Below, in pieces: positions 27,766 through 38,100 of a stretch of 64,000 nt of DNA. Positions within the stretch are counted from its first letter, which is position 1. Each line of letters starts with the position of its first letter. The stretch comes from Sediminicola luteus. Lineage in GTDB: Bacteria > Bacteroidota > Bacteroidia > Flavobacteriales > Flavobacteriaceae. The notes under the pieces were generated by a model, which was not told the origin of the DNA, did no database searches, and was given only the letters and a program-made list of their open reading frames with translations. The stretch is from contig NZ_NBWU01000008.1 of the NCBI RefSeq assembly GCF_002514735.1, forward strand, positions 124,001-188,000, in the 5' to 3' direction. The position numbers and the translations under genes were made by a program.

Positions 27766-28944
27766 ATGAAACCTACTTTTTATTCGACCCTTTTGGGGTT
27801 GTTTTTCACTTCTATACTGTTCGCCCAAGAAATGGGTCCGGATTTAGTATTGACCCCGAGAGACAGCATCGTAAAAAGTGCCTGGGTATTCGGGATCGGT
27901 CTTAATGCAGTAGACGATTCCGGTGACGATTTTGATGAATTGTTGTCTTTTAACAATCAGTGGAATATCGTACCGTTCCCATCACGCTTAAACTTCGGAC
28001 GTATTTTTGCTAACGGGTTTACTGTTGAGGCCATAGCAACTTATAACAAGTACAAGGAAGGGAAAGAAATCGATCAAGTTTTTTTGACAGAAGACATCAA
28101 TTACTATGGACTCGATAGTAGGGTCACCTATTCTTTAAATAAACTATGGGGAGGCTCTAAATGGTTTGATCCTTATCTTGGAGGTGGAGTGGGATATACC
28201 GATGCGAATAATGTAGGTCGAGGAACCTGGAATGGTGTTTTCGGTTTTAGATTTTGGTTTTCTGACCGTTTTGGGGTTGATATAAACTCAATGGGAAAAT
28301 GGGCGATGAACCGGGATAAGGCTACAAACCATCTTCAGCATGGGGTTAGTGGTTTGTACAGGTTCGGAATTAACAAAGGCCTAACTCGAAAAGGAGAGGA
28401 AAAATTGGCCATGATTCGTGAGTTTGAGGCCGAACAGAAAAGGGTAAACGATTCTATTGCCGCGGTAAAACAAGCTGAAGAAGAGGCGCGTTTGCTCGCA
28501 GAAGAATTGGCAAAAAAGGAAGCGGAAAGATTGGCAGCACAGGAAGCTGCTCGTAAAGAAGCCGAACGTAAAGCCGCTATTGAAAAGGAAATAAGGGATT
28601 ACGGAAATATCTATTTTGCCTTTAATTCTTCTTATTTGAATAATGATTCAAAAGTAATTTTGGATAAGGTAGCTGGTTTCATGGAACGAAACCCTTCCGT
28701 AAAATTAAGGATAACATCACATACCGATGCGAGAGGTGCCGAGTCTTATAACCAATGGCTGTCTGATCGAAGGGTTACACGAACGGTTGATTATTTAATC
28801 GATAAAGGTGTTTCTGAAGGTAGATTGGAAAGTCAAGGTTTGGGAGAGTCCCATTTGGCGAATGAATGTGATGACCATACATCCTGCCCGGAAGAAAAAC
28901 ATAAGGAAAATCGAAGATCGGAGTTTTTGGTTATTGAGCTTTAA
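27766..28944 (+). CDS. OmpA family outer-membrane protein
   Basis: A 392-residue protein anchored in the outer membrane and binding peptidoglycan. The start at 27766 gives a proper signal peptide (to 'FAQE', about residue 20); an ATG one codon upstream is equally possible. Residues 30-210 form a beta-barrel-like region rich in alternating aromatic strands. Residues 218-285 are an Ala/Glu/Lys-rich coiled-coil. The C-terminal OmpA domain (about 285-392) has 'IYFAFNSSYLN' and 'ITSHTDARGAESYNQWLSDRR', the diaminopimelate-binding consensus. It ends before a strong terminator. Confidence 0.93.
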   Translation: MKPTFYSTLLGLFFTSILFAQEMGPDLVLTPRDSIVKSAWVFGIGLNAVDDSGDDFDELLSFNNQWNIVPFPSRLNFGRIFANGFTVEAIATYNKYKEGKEIDQVFLTEDINYYGLDSRVTYSLNKLWGGSKWFDPYLGGGVGYTDANNVGRGTWNGVFGFRFWFSDRFGVDINSMGKWAMNRDKATNHLQHGVSGLYRFGINKGLTRKGEEKLAMIREFEAEQKRVNDSIAAVKQAEEEARLLAEELAKKEAERLAAQEAARKEAERKAAIEKEIRDYGNIYFAFNSSYLNNDSKVILDKVAGFMERNPSVKLRITSHTDARGAESYNQWLSDRRVTRTVDYLIDKGVSEGRLESQGLGESHLANECDDHTSCPEEKHKENRRSEFLVIEL

Positions 28945-29028
28945 TTCTGTGTTTTACCCATATAATTGTAGGTTGTTGCCGCAAAGTTGCGATAGGCTAT
29001 AATAAAAAGGAATATTCTAAGTTTAAGA

Positions 29029-29059
29029 CCATAAACGATTTATCGTTTATGGTTTTTTT
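29029..29059 (+). terminator. Intrinsic terminator after the OmpA gene
   Basis: A perfect 10-bp inverted repeat, CCATAAACGA / TCGTTTATGG, with a 4-nt loop, followed by seven Ts. It lies 84 bp after the OmpA-type gene and just upstream of the metal-pump promoter box, so it separates the two units. Confidence 0.92.
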
Positions 29060-29064
29060 GCTTA

Positions 29065-29072
29065 TATCTTTG
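29065..29072 (+). promoter_or_regulatory. -7 box for the metal efflux genes
   Basis: TATCTTTG, a perfect TAnnTTTG match 14 nt before the czcA-like ATG and just 5 nt after the preceding terminator U tract. Initiation would be near 29079 with a very short leader. No metal-responsive operator could be recognised. Confidence 0.6.
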
Positions 29073-29085
29073 TGAACATGGTCGT

Positions 29086-32000
29086 ATGATAGATAGCATT
29101 GTTCGGTTTTTTGCAAAAAATGCATGGTTGACTTTTTTAGGTTTACTTGGCTTGGCTATCTATGGTTTTTTAGCATCACCTTTTAATACCGCCCTAGATG
29201 TACCTGTTACCAAGGTTAAAATAGATGCGATTCCTAATTTAGGAGACAACCAACAAGTAGTTTATACAGAATGGAAAGGAAGGTCTCCCAAAGATATAGA
29301 AGATCAAATTACCTATCCGTTAAGCAGTGCTTTGTTGGGAATGGCTGGGGTTAAAACCATTCGAACAAGTTCGATGTACGGTTTTTCCAATATTTATGTC
29401 ATTTTCGAGGATAATGTTGGCTTTTACGATTCCCGAGAACGTATTTTGGAAAAATTGAGTACGTTACCAAACGGTTATTTTCCTGAAAAAGTCACTCCCA
29501 TACTGGGCCCAGATGCTACAGCCTTAGGCCAAATATTTTGGTATACGTTAGAAGGCCAGGGAGAAAATGGTAAACCCTCTCCCGGATGGAGTTTATCCGA
29601 ATTACGAAGCCTTCAAGATTTTTATGTCCGCAATGCCTTGCAATCGGTTCCGGGGGTATCGGAAGTAGCTTCTGTTGGAGGGCATGTAAAAGAATACCTC
29701 ATAGAAATTGACCCTCAAAAAATAAAACGATATAATATCGGCGTTGATATGATTGCTAATTCCTTGAGATCTGGTAATCAAGATATCGGTTCTAGCGTGT
29801 TGGAAGTTAACGCTATGGAGTATTTCGTTCGTGGTTTGGGTACTGTACAGCATGTGCAAGACATTAATGATATTGTTGTGACCTTGAAAAATGGCGTACC
29901 GATTCTAATTAAGGATATTGGTCAGGTAGTGTCTGCGCCAGCTGAACGTAGGGGTATTTTGGACAAGAATGGAGTCGAAGTCGTTGGTGGGGTGGTTACT
30001 TGCAGAGTAGACGCCAATCCCAAGGATGTAATCGATGGATTAAAAAAGAAATTATCTGAGATTAGCTTGGGCCTTCCGCAAAAGACCCTAGCCGATGGGA
30101 GTATTTCAAAAATTGAAATCGTTCCGTTTTATGACCGTTCCTTATTGATTAATGATACCATAAAAACGTTGAACAAGGCGTTGCTCTTGGAAACCCTAAT
30201 CGCTGTTTTGATTATTATAGTGCTTTTGCGGGATTTTAAGTCCTCTCTCATGGTTTCTTCCATGATTCCGGTTTCTGTTTTCCTGGTATTCTTGGTAATG
30301 AAGTTCGCAAAAATAGAAGCAAACATAGTTGCTCTTGCAGGGATTGCCATTGCTATTGGCACCATTGTCGATATGGGTATTATTGTTTCTGAGAATATTT
30401 TTCGCTTGGGGAAATTGCACCCAAATTTAAGCCCGTTTCAATTGGTACTAAAAGCTACAAATGAGGTTTCTGGTGCTGTGGTTACGGCCGGGTTGACCAC
30501 AACGGTTAGCTTTTTACCCATTTTTGGATTAACAGGGGCAGAGGGAAAGATGTTCGTGCCCTTGGCCTTTACCAAAACAACTATTATTATAGCCTCCATT
30601 GTGTTGAGCTTGTTTTTTATACCACCCATGACCATGCTGTTGCTACGATTAAAAGGGGGGCTGGCCCAAGTAAAAAATGTAGTGGATTGGATATACCTTT
30701 CAATTGGGATTGTAGCCGTATTATTTTCAAACAGTTTAGGTTATCTTTTGGTAGTTATCGGACTTTTAGGGATACTACGAAAAGCAGGTAGGTTAGCGGC
30801 AAGTAGAACCAAATGGATTAGGAGGGGAGTGGTTTTGATGTATGTGGTTATGCTACTTACCAAGTATTGGAACCCTTTAGGGGTTACCTATAGTTTTATG
30901 GGTAATCTGCTTTTTATCGTATTCTTAATATTTTTTGTGGTATTCCCGATACTACTTTTTTTAAAAAGCTACAAAAAGATTTTGGAATGGGTGCTTGACC
31001 ACAGAAAAACGGTGGTTTCCGTATCCGTAGGTTTGATCTCGCTCGGAGTGCTTTGTATGAAGACCATGGGACAAGAATTCTTACCTAAATGGAATGAAGG
31101 GCAATTTCTTTTGATGCCCACCAGCCCGGTTCATATTGGTATTACTGAAAATATAGCCACTTTGAAGCAAATGGATATGGCGGTTATGTCCCTTCCAGAG
31201 ATAGAATATGTGGTGGGTAAATCAGGTAGGGCAGAATCGGCGTTAGATCCAGCACCATTATCAATGTATGAAAATCTAATCTCATACAAGCCTGAGTATA
31301 TTTTGGATTCGGTAGGTAATCCAATGAAGTTTAAGGTAGATGAGCAAGGTAATTTTGAAACTATACATGGTAATATGGTTATGGTGGCCAGCGGAATTGC
31401 CAAGGCCGAATTGGTGCCAGATCCCCATGGCGATTATTATCGTAATTGGCGTAAACATATACGAAATGAGCAAGACATATGGGATGAGATAGCTCGGGTA
31501 ACGAAAATTCCTGGGGTTACCGGAGCTCCTAAATTGCAACCCATAGAAACTAGGCTGGTCATGCTGCAAACAGGATTACGATCTAATTTGGGGCTAAAAG
31601 TAAAGGGCCCTAATCTAGAAACGATAGAATCTTTTGCAAGGCAACTGGAAAGAGTAATTAAACAAGTAAAGGGGGTAAAATCTGAAACCGTATTTGCAGA
31701 AAGAACCCAAGCCAAACCGTATCTGATTTTTGATATAGATCGAAAAATGGCAGCCCAGTTTGGTGTATCGGTTCAGGAAATACAAAGTACCTTGACAACT
31801 TTGACCGGGGGTAAATTGGTTGGAGAAACCATAGAGGGAAGGGAACGGTATGGTATTCGTATAAAATTTCCAAGGGCCTATAGGGATATTCCTTTGGATT
31901 TGACCGCTGTTTACGTAAAGGGTAAAAATGGGGTAACGGTACCCCTGAACCATGTAGTACAGATGAAGGTTGAAAAAGGTCCCCAGTCGATAAAAGGAGA

Positions 32001-32784
32001 AGATGGTTTTTTGGTCACATACGTCATATTCGATAAGGAACCCGATCTTGCTGAAATGGAAGTGGTCGATCGAATTTCAAAGAAAATCGATGAGGAGGTT
32101 GAGAATGGGAGTATTTCCGTGTCTCAAGGTGTTTCTTATCAATTTGCCGGAAGTTTTGAGCAACACCTAAAGGCAGAAAAAACGTTATCTTTCCTTATCC
32201 CTTTAAGTTTGCTTACCATTTTTGGAATTTTGTTTTTTAGGTTCAGGTCGATTGCCATAACCCTAATGGTTTTCTCTGGAACCTTGGTGGCATTCGCGGG
32301 AGGGTTTATGCTGCTTTGGTTGTATGGACAGGGGTGGTACATGGATTTTGAGGTTGGAAGTCTACATATGCGTAGCCTTTTTAATGTGGATACGGTTCAT
32401 TTGAGTGTTGCGGTATGGGTTGGCTTTATAGCCTTGTTCGGTATAGCTACGGATGACGGTGTGGTGATGGCAACTTATTTAACCGATCAATACAAAATTC
32501 AAAAGCCAAAACAAGTATCCGAATTAAGAAATGCGGTAATACAAGCGGGTTTAAAAAGAATTAGGCCGTGTTTAATGACAACGGCGACTACCCTTCTGGC
32601 TTTACTACCGATATTGACCTCTACCGGAAAAGGGTCAGGAATCTTGATCCCCATGGCTTTACCTGCTTTTGGCGGTATGCTTTTATCCCTGGTGTCTTTA
32701 TTTATACTCCCATTACTGTTCTTTTGGTATAAGGAAATTGAACTTAAAAAAAATCAAAATCACATAAGTGATGTCAATGCGTAA
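29086..32784 (+). CDS. CusA/CzcA heavy-metal RND efflux pump
   Basis: A 1232-residue inner-membrane proton antiporter of the HME-RND family that drives metal ions out of the periplasm or cytosol. The N-terminal helix, porter domains ('QVVYTEWKGRSPKDIEDQ') and the TM4 acidic motif 'IGTIVDMGIIVSEN' (near residue 427) are typical. 'GRAESALDPAPLSMYE' near residue 715 and the repeat TM10 'GIATDDGVVMATYL' are also present. It is about 185 residues longer than E. coli CusA, mainly because of an insertion with several extra hydrophobic helices at about residues 520-650. It overlaps the adaptor gene by 14 bp. Metal specificity (Cu/Ag versus Zn/Co/Cd) cannot be set from sequence. Confidence 0.93.
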   Translation: MIDSIVRFFAKNAWLTFLGLLGLAIYGFLASPFNTALDVPVTKVKIDAIPNLGDNQQVVYTEWKGRSPKDIEDQITYPLSSALLGMAGVKTIRTSSMYGFSNIYVIFEDNVGFYDSRERILEKLSTLPNGYFPEKVTPILGPDATALGQIFWYTLEGQGENGKPSPGWSLSELRSLQDFYVRNALQSVPGVSEVASVGGHVKEYLIEIDPQKIKRYNIGVDMIANSLRSGNQDIGSSVLEVNAMEYFVRGLGTVQHVQDINDIVVTLKNGVPILIKDIGQVVSAPAERRGILDKNGVEVVGGVVTCRVDANPKDVIDGLKKKLSEISLGLPQKTLADGSISKIEIVPFYDRSLLINDTIKTLNKALLLETLIAVLIIIVLLRDFKSSLMVSSMIPVSVFLVFLVMKFAKIEANIVALAGIAIAIGTIVDMGIIVSENIFRLGKLHPNLSPFQLVLKATNEVSGAVVTAGLTTTVSFLPIFGLTGAEGKMFVPLAFTKTTIIIASIVLSLFFIPPMTMLLLRLKGGLAQVKNVVDWIYLSIGIVAVLFSNSLGYLLVVIGLLGILRKAGRLAASRTKWIRRGVVLMYVVMLLTKYWNPLGVTYSFMGNLLFIVFLIFFVVFPILLFLKSYKKILEWVLDHRKTVVSVSVGLISLGVLCMKTMGQEFLPKWNEGQFLLMPTSPVHIGITENIATLKQMDMAVMSLPEIEYVVGKSGRAESALDPAPLSMYENLISYKPEYILDSVGNPMKFKVDEQGNFETIHGNMVMVASGIAKAELVPDPHGDYYRNWRKHIRNEQDIWDEIARVTKIPGVTGAPKLQPIETRLVMLQTGLRSNLGLKVKGPNLETIESFARQLERVIKQVKGVKSETVFAERTQAKPYLIFDIDRKMAAQFGVSVQEIQSTLTTLTGGKLVGETIEGRERYGIRIKFPRAYRDIPLDLTAVYVKGKNGVTVPLNHVVQMKVEKGPQSIKGEDGFLVTYVIFDKEPDLAEMEVVDRISKKIDEEVENGSISVSQGVSYQFAGSFEQHLKAEKTLSFLIPLSLLTIFGILFFRFRSIAITLMVFSGTLVAFAGGFMLLWLYGQGWYMDFEVGSLHMRSLFNVDTVHLSVAVWVGFIALFGIATDDGVVMATYLTDQYKIQKPKQVSELRNAVIQAGLKRIRPCLMTTATTLLALLPILTSTGKGSGILIPMALPAFGGMLLSLVSLFILPLLFFWYKEIELKKNQNHISDVNA

Positions 32785-34462
32785 CTTGAAATATTTATTG
32801 TTATTGGGCCTTGGGCTTGCTATCGGATTCTTGATTGGTTCTCTAGGCAGTAAAACTTCTTCTTCCGATTTGGATAGTGCCGACATGCTTAATGTACCCC
32901 AAGTATGGACTTGTTCTATGCATCCTGATGTTAGACAGAACGAAATGGGTACTTGTCCTTTATGTGCCATGGATTTAGTTTTGGAGCACAATAAAAATGG
33001 GGGTGGCCATAACTTTCTGGAGCTGGAACCACATCATCCGTTGTTTACACAGATTGAGACCTCGTTGGTCTCAAACGATAGTCTTTTTAAGGCGAAGATC
33101 AATTTGACCGGAAGATTAACTACAAATCCTGAAACAGATGCTACACAGACTATTTTGTTCGACGGCCGATTGGATAAACTCCTAATGAATTCTATTGGTG
33201 ATTTTGTAAAAAAAGGGGAAACGATTGGGGAAGTATATGCGCCCGAAATGTATTTGGCCCAAGATAAGTTACTGACGTCTGCCAGTTACCAAAATACCCA
33301 TCCTAAACTATTTGCGGCAGCCAGAAACAGTTTGGGTTTATGGAGGTTAACCGATGAACAAATAGAAATGGTTTTGAAAAACAAGAAACCTATCATGGAT
33401 TTTCCTCTTATTGCTGACGTTTCAGGAACCGTTACGGAGGTTTTGGCGAAAGAAGGCGAGTTTTATACACAGGGAGCTCCTCTGTATAAGGTTTCAGATT
33501 TATCCCTTTTGTGGGTTGAACTCGACGCTTTTGAAAATCAGTTAGGTCTTATTGAAAAGGGACGGATGTTGGAATTGGAATTTGCTGGAAACCCTAACTT
33601 GTCCCAAAAGATCAAGGTCGATTACGTAGAGCCAATCCTAGATTCCAATACTTGGACCACCAGGGTTAGGGGAGTTTTAGTAAATAAAAACCGAAGGTAC
33701 CGCCCTGGAATGTTGGTACGGGCGAAAATTGCCGTTAACGATACCGACCCTTCGTTTTTGTCAATTCCCAAAAGCGCATTGTTGTGGACTGGTAATGAAT
33801 CATACGTTTTTAAAAAGACCATAGGTTCCAAAGGAATGATATTTCAACCTGTAAAAGTTGGTTTGGGGCGTGCGTCAGAAGAAAGGGTAGAGGTTCTAAA
33901 GGGGTTGCAAGCTGGTGAAGAAATCGTAACTGAGGGGGTGTATCATGTAGATGCAACGGCACAATTGTATGCCAAGCGATCTTTTATGGACGTTTTACCA
34001 GAAGCGGGACTTTTAGAAAGAGTGCACGAAAATGGGGCTTCCCTTGAAAAGGAAACCTTAAAACCCTTATTGGATAATTATTTATTACTTAAAGACGCAT
34101 TGGTAGCTTCAAATTTTGAATTGGCTGAGGGTATTTTAAAGGACATTTCGGAGTCTTTGAAAGAATTGGAAGACAATGCCCTGATTGTCGGGAATATCGT
34201 AAATGTAAAAACAGTCCTAATGACTATGAAAAGGCAAAACGATTTGGAAGGTTATAGGCTAGGGTTTAAGAAATTGTCTACGGAAATGGTCTCGTTATTA
34301 AAAAGACAAACCGAGTTTAACAGTACCTTGTACATACAATTCTGCCCGATGGCCGATGGAAATAAGGGCGGATTTTGGTTAAGCCGTGAAGAGCAGATTA
34401 AAAACCCGTATTTCGGGAATGAAATGTTGCATTGTGGATCAGTGGAAGAGGTCCTTAAATAA
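32771..34462 (+). CDS. CusB/CzcB periplasmic adaptor with two metal-binding modules
   Basis: A 563-residue membrane-fusion protein for the preceding RND pump. An N-terminal membrane anchor is followed by a heavy-metal-binding domain near residues 45-65 ('WTCSMHPDVR', 'GTCPLCAMDL'; the usual CGMDL is CAMDL here). The CusB-like barrel-sandwich, beta-barrel and proximal domains lie at about 85-400. The C-terminus (430-563) is a helical DUF3347-like module with 'QFCPMADG' near 523 and 'MLHCGS' near 553, further possible Cu/Ag ligands. Possible starts are GTG 32768, ATG 32771 and ATG 32777. No outer-membrane factor gene follows; the gene converges on a lipoprotein gene 2 bp away. Confidence 0.92.
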   Translation: MSMRNLKYLLLLGLGLAIGFLIGSLGSKTSSSDLDSADMLNVPQVWTCSMHPDVRQNEMGTCPLCAMDLVLEHNKNGGGHNFLELEPHHPLFTQIETSLVSNDSLFKAKINLTGRLTTNPETDATQTILFDGRLDKLLMNSIGDFVKKGETIGEVYAPEMYLAQDKLLTSASYQNTHPKLFAAARNSLGLWRLTDEQIEMVLKNKKPIMDFPLIADVSGTVTEVLAKEGEFYTQGAPLYKVSDLSLLWVELDAFENQLGLIEKGRMLELEFAGNPNLSQKIKVDYVEPILDSNTWTTRVRGVLVNKNRRYRPGMLVRAKIAVNDTDPSFLSIPKSALLWTGNESYVFKKTIGSKGMIFQPVKVGLGRASEERVEVLKGLQAGEEIVTEGVYHVDATAQLYAKRSFMDVLPEAGLLERVHENGASLEKETLKPLLDNYLLLKDALVASNFELAEGILKDISESLKELEDNALIVGNIVNVKTVLMTMKRQNDLEGYRLGFKKLSTEMVSLLKRQTEFNSTLYIQFCPMADGNKGGFWLSREEQIKNPYFGNEMLHCGSVEEVLK

Positions 34463-34464
34463 TG

Positions 34465-35154
34465 CTAGTCGATTATAATACATTTAAATATTTCCGAGCT
34501 AACCGAATTTCCCTGTGCATCATTAGTTACAATGCGCCAATAGTAAGTACCTGGAGCCACATCTGAAATAAAGATGGAATTATCAATATGGTTTTCGGTA
34601 TGTAAGATTGGATTTTCGTCATCTCCAAAATAAACGTGATAATCTACCAAATCGTTATCAAGGTCGGTAGATTCCCAAGATAAGGAAATGCCATTGTTGG
34701 TTAAATTCAGTTGTTCTTCATTTTTTGGACTTATGGCCTGGGCCGGAAAAGGGGCAAAAGATTCAATTCCAGGGCCAGCATTATAGAAAGAGGCCGTTTC
34801 GCTCTCGGAAACATTGGTGCCATTTTCCGCATAGGTCAAAACCTTCCAGCTATATGGAGTGCCACGATGCAGTGTTGAGGGCAGCTCGCTTTCCGTGGGT
34901 TCGAAATGCCTAACCTCGCCCGAGGTTAAATTGGTTAATACTAAGATATAGCCCTCAGCACCATCCACATCGCTCCAGTTAAAATCAATTTCACTTTCGG
35001 TATCCGAAACAATTTTTCCGGTGGTACATTCAGATTGATCCTCGGGAAAGATTAGCTCGGCTTTTTCCAGGGTAAAAGTTAGTTTGGCAATATCGACATC
35101 CCGTTCACAGGAAAAGAGAATAAATAGAAATCCTAAGAGGGTCATTTTTTTCAT
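34465..35154 (-). CDS. Lipoprotein with two fibronectin III-like domains
   Basis: A 229-residue protein starting with a short lipoprotein signal ('FILFSC', lipid-accepting Cys near residue 16). Two beta-sandwich segments can be seen, about 35-125 and 140-229, each with the FN3-like 'WS/TPYSWKV' and 'PGTYYWRIV' strand pattern. It is presumably surface- or periplasm-anchored. Its ATG overlaps the stop of the large secreted dehydrogenase gene (ATGA at 35151-35154), so the two are translationally coupled and probably act together. No enzymatic motif was found, and I do not recognise a named family. Confidence 0.85.
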   Translation of the reverse strand: MKKMTLLGFLFILFSCERDVDIAKLTFTLEKAELIFPEDQSECTTGKIVSDTESEIDFNWSDVDGAEGYILVLTNLTSGEVRHFEPTESELPSTLHRGTPYSWKVLTYAENGTNVSESETASFYNAGPGIESFAPFPAQAISPKNEEQLNLTNNGISLSWESTDLDNDLVDYHVYFGDDENPILHTENHIDNSIFISDVAPGTYYWRIVTNDAQGNSVSSEIFKCIIID

Positions 35155-38100
35155 CGCTTCACAAGTTTAAGGATTTTATTACCGTCTTTAGACTCTAAGG
35201 TTATAAGGTATATACCCGATGGTAACTCATTTTTAGTTATCCTGAGTTTGTCTCCCAAAGCAGGTATATCCATACTTTCTAAAACTTTACCATCCATGGT
35301 CCTGAAATATAGGTTTCCTTGTCCGGTAAACGCTGTGTTTTCAATAAAAAAAGTTTCATTGAAAGGGTTTGGATATACTATTAAGCCTTCTGTAAGATAA
35401 AAAGTTTCTTCATGTACGCCCTGACATTCTTTTGAGGTTTTAACCATCAAGTTCACTTCTTTTCCATTAATGGGCAAGGAAACCTCCTTTTCCGTGGTTT
35501 GAAGCACAAACTCATCGTTGATACTTATAAGGTATTCGTCCGCACCCGATAGTTTTAGTGTAAGGGACTTTGTTTTGGTATCTATACTGCTATTTACCTG
35601 TAATGGTTCAGGGGCGGCCAGTGTTAAACTCCCACAGTATTCATATGCAGGGTATTGGTCTACGGTAATACAGAATTCGAAAGGACCTGAAACCAAATTG
35701 GTAATCGAATGTTCAGTAGAGAACTCACCTTGATAACTGAAGTTTTGAGCATTGACCGTTATATGATAGGACAACGCCTCTTTGGCCGTTACCGTTATGG
35801 ATCCATCCATACTGTTTATACAGCTTTCTCCCTGTGATTTTAATTGAAAATTGTCAGTTGGAAGGAGGGCAATAGGGCACCCCTCTTCATCTACTATGGA
35901 ATCGGGTTGGGTGTTGGGGCATTTATCTATGCTATCTATAATGCCGTCACCGTCGCTATCGTTAGTGATAGGGCATCCGTTTTGATCCACTTGGGTGTTC
36001 GGCGGGGTATTTGGGCATTGGTCATCGGCATCTATTACACCATCGTCGTCGGCATCGTTTTCAACCGGGCACCCATTTTGGTCTACTTGGGTATTGGGCG
36101 GGGTATTTGGGCATTGGTCATCGGCATCTATTACACCATCGCCGTCGGCATCGTTTTCAACCGGGCACCCATTTTGGTCTACTTGGGTATTGGGCGGGGT
36201 ATTTGGGCATTGGTCGTTGGCATCTATTACACCATCGCCGTCGGCATCGTTTTCAATCGGACACCCATTTTGATCTACTTGGGTATTTGGTGGGGTGTTA
36301 GGACATTGGTCATTAGCGTCTATGACCCCGTCTCCATCGGAATCTTGGGATACATTATTAATCGTAAGGATCAAGGTGGCCTCACAACCTTGATCGCTCA
36401 ATGTGAAGGTATAAGTGCCTTGATCTGACTGATCTACATTTCCAAGATTGTAATCGCCATTAACCGTGTTACCGTTTGGTAATGTTATGGTAAAATCGGT
36501 GTTGTTGGGTAAAATACTCAAGGTTACATCGTCTCCAGAATCAACTTCCAGTTCCGTTGCCCCTGAGGCCCAAGTGCCGTTGACCTGATATTCTGGGATG
36601 ATGCTCGTACTTCCGCAAATTTCCCATATCGCAAGGTTGTTGGTATTCGTGTTTCCTGCCTTAGAGAAGTTGCCGCCTGTAAATAGTTTTTTTCCTGAAG
36701 AATCAAAACAAAGGCTGTTTACCGCATTCGTAACCCCAACATCTTTGTTAGGGCCCAAAGCTTGCCATCCCTCCGTATCGCTCCAACGTGCAATTTGATT
36801 CATGGTTTCATTTCTATCGGCTATGGTAGAAGCCGTATCAAAGGTGCCACCGACGTATAAATGATTTTCAGAGAAGGCAATACTGTTTACGTTTCCACTT
36901 AAACCATAATCAAGGGATTCCCAGTTGCTATTGCTTCGATTCCATCTCGCGATCCTATTCACGGTCTGGTCCCCGGCAATGGCAAAATTACCCCCGGCAT
37001 ACACATATTGGGCATCGATATGAATAGCTTGTACAAAACCACTCGTACCCAGACCTAGGGTGCTCCATATACTACCATCCCATACCGCGATTCGGGCTGC
37101 GGACTTATTACCAGCCGAATCGAAATTACCACCTACGTATAATTTATTGTCGGCATCAAAGGCTATGGCCCTAATTTCATTGTTGGTGCCAATTCCATTG
37201 GTTGCCCCGTCGGTTAAGGTGTGCCAACCATTGTTCTCCCAAAGGGCAATATTGTTTACCGTAATACCGCCTGCGGTTTCAAAAGCTCCACCTATATAGA
37301 CCTTACCAGTTCCATCAATACCGATTTTAGCTACAGGCCCGTTGGTACCATTGTTAAGGGCAGCCCAGCTACTTCCGTTCCAAAAAGCGATATTATTCGC
37401 ACTTACACCTCCAATTTGAGAGAATTCACCTCCCGCATAGATATGGCCATTTTGGTCTACGGCAACCGCATTGATTACCCCATTTGAACCACTTCCCAGA
37501 TTTTGCCAACCATTTACGGCACTATAGCTAACAATATTGTTGGCATTCGTATTCCCGGCCTGACTAAAGGAGCCTCCTATTATAAAGTCATTATTGCTAT
37601 TTCGGGCAATGGCATTTACAACGCCATCGGTGCCTCCGTTTTCCAAGTCTGACCAATCACCAACACCATCAACGGCCACGGTGACCGGCCCTGGAGTACT
37701 ATCGGTAATTTTATAGAGCTTAACAGAACTACCATAATCAGAAAAATACAGTTCATTCGATTCGTCGAGCCCGAAACTCGAAATGTTCTGGCCAGAGGTC
37801 TTAAACAGGAAATCGGAAGTGGCAGAACCCGTGGAAGGATTATAATTGAGGGCCCAAACCCGTCCAGAGGCATAATCACCGTAAATGTACTTGTTCGAGA
37901 TTTGTGAATTGTTTATACTTCCTTTATAGACATAACCTCCGGTAATCGAGACATCTCCATTGGCACGCCCGTAGGTAAATATGGGCTTAATATCTGGGGT
38001 AGTTATTAATGTGGTGGACGAATCTTCGATGTCTGGGCCTTCAAAACGATTCCATCCGTAATTTCCACCTTTCTGAATAATGTTGATTTCCTCTAGGTTG

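Noticed and set aside
35844-36428. A 194-codon repetitive plus-strand frame opposite the thrombospondin repeats
   Set aside because: Its repetitiveness is inherited from the 96-bp tandem repeat of the real minus-strand gene.
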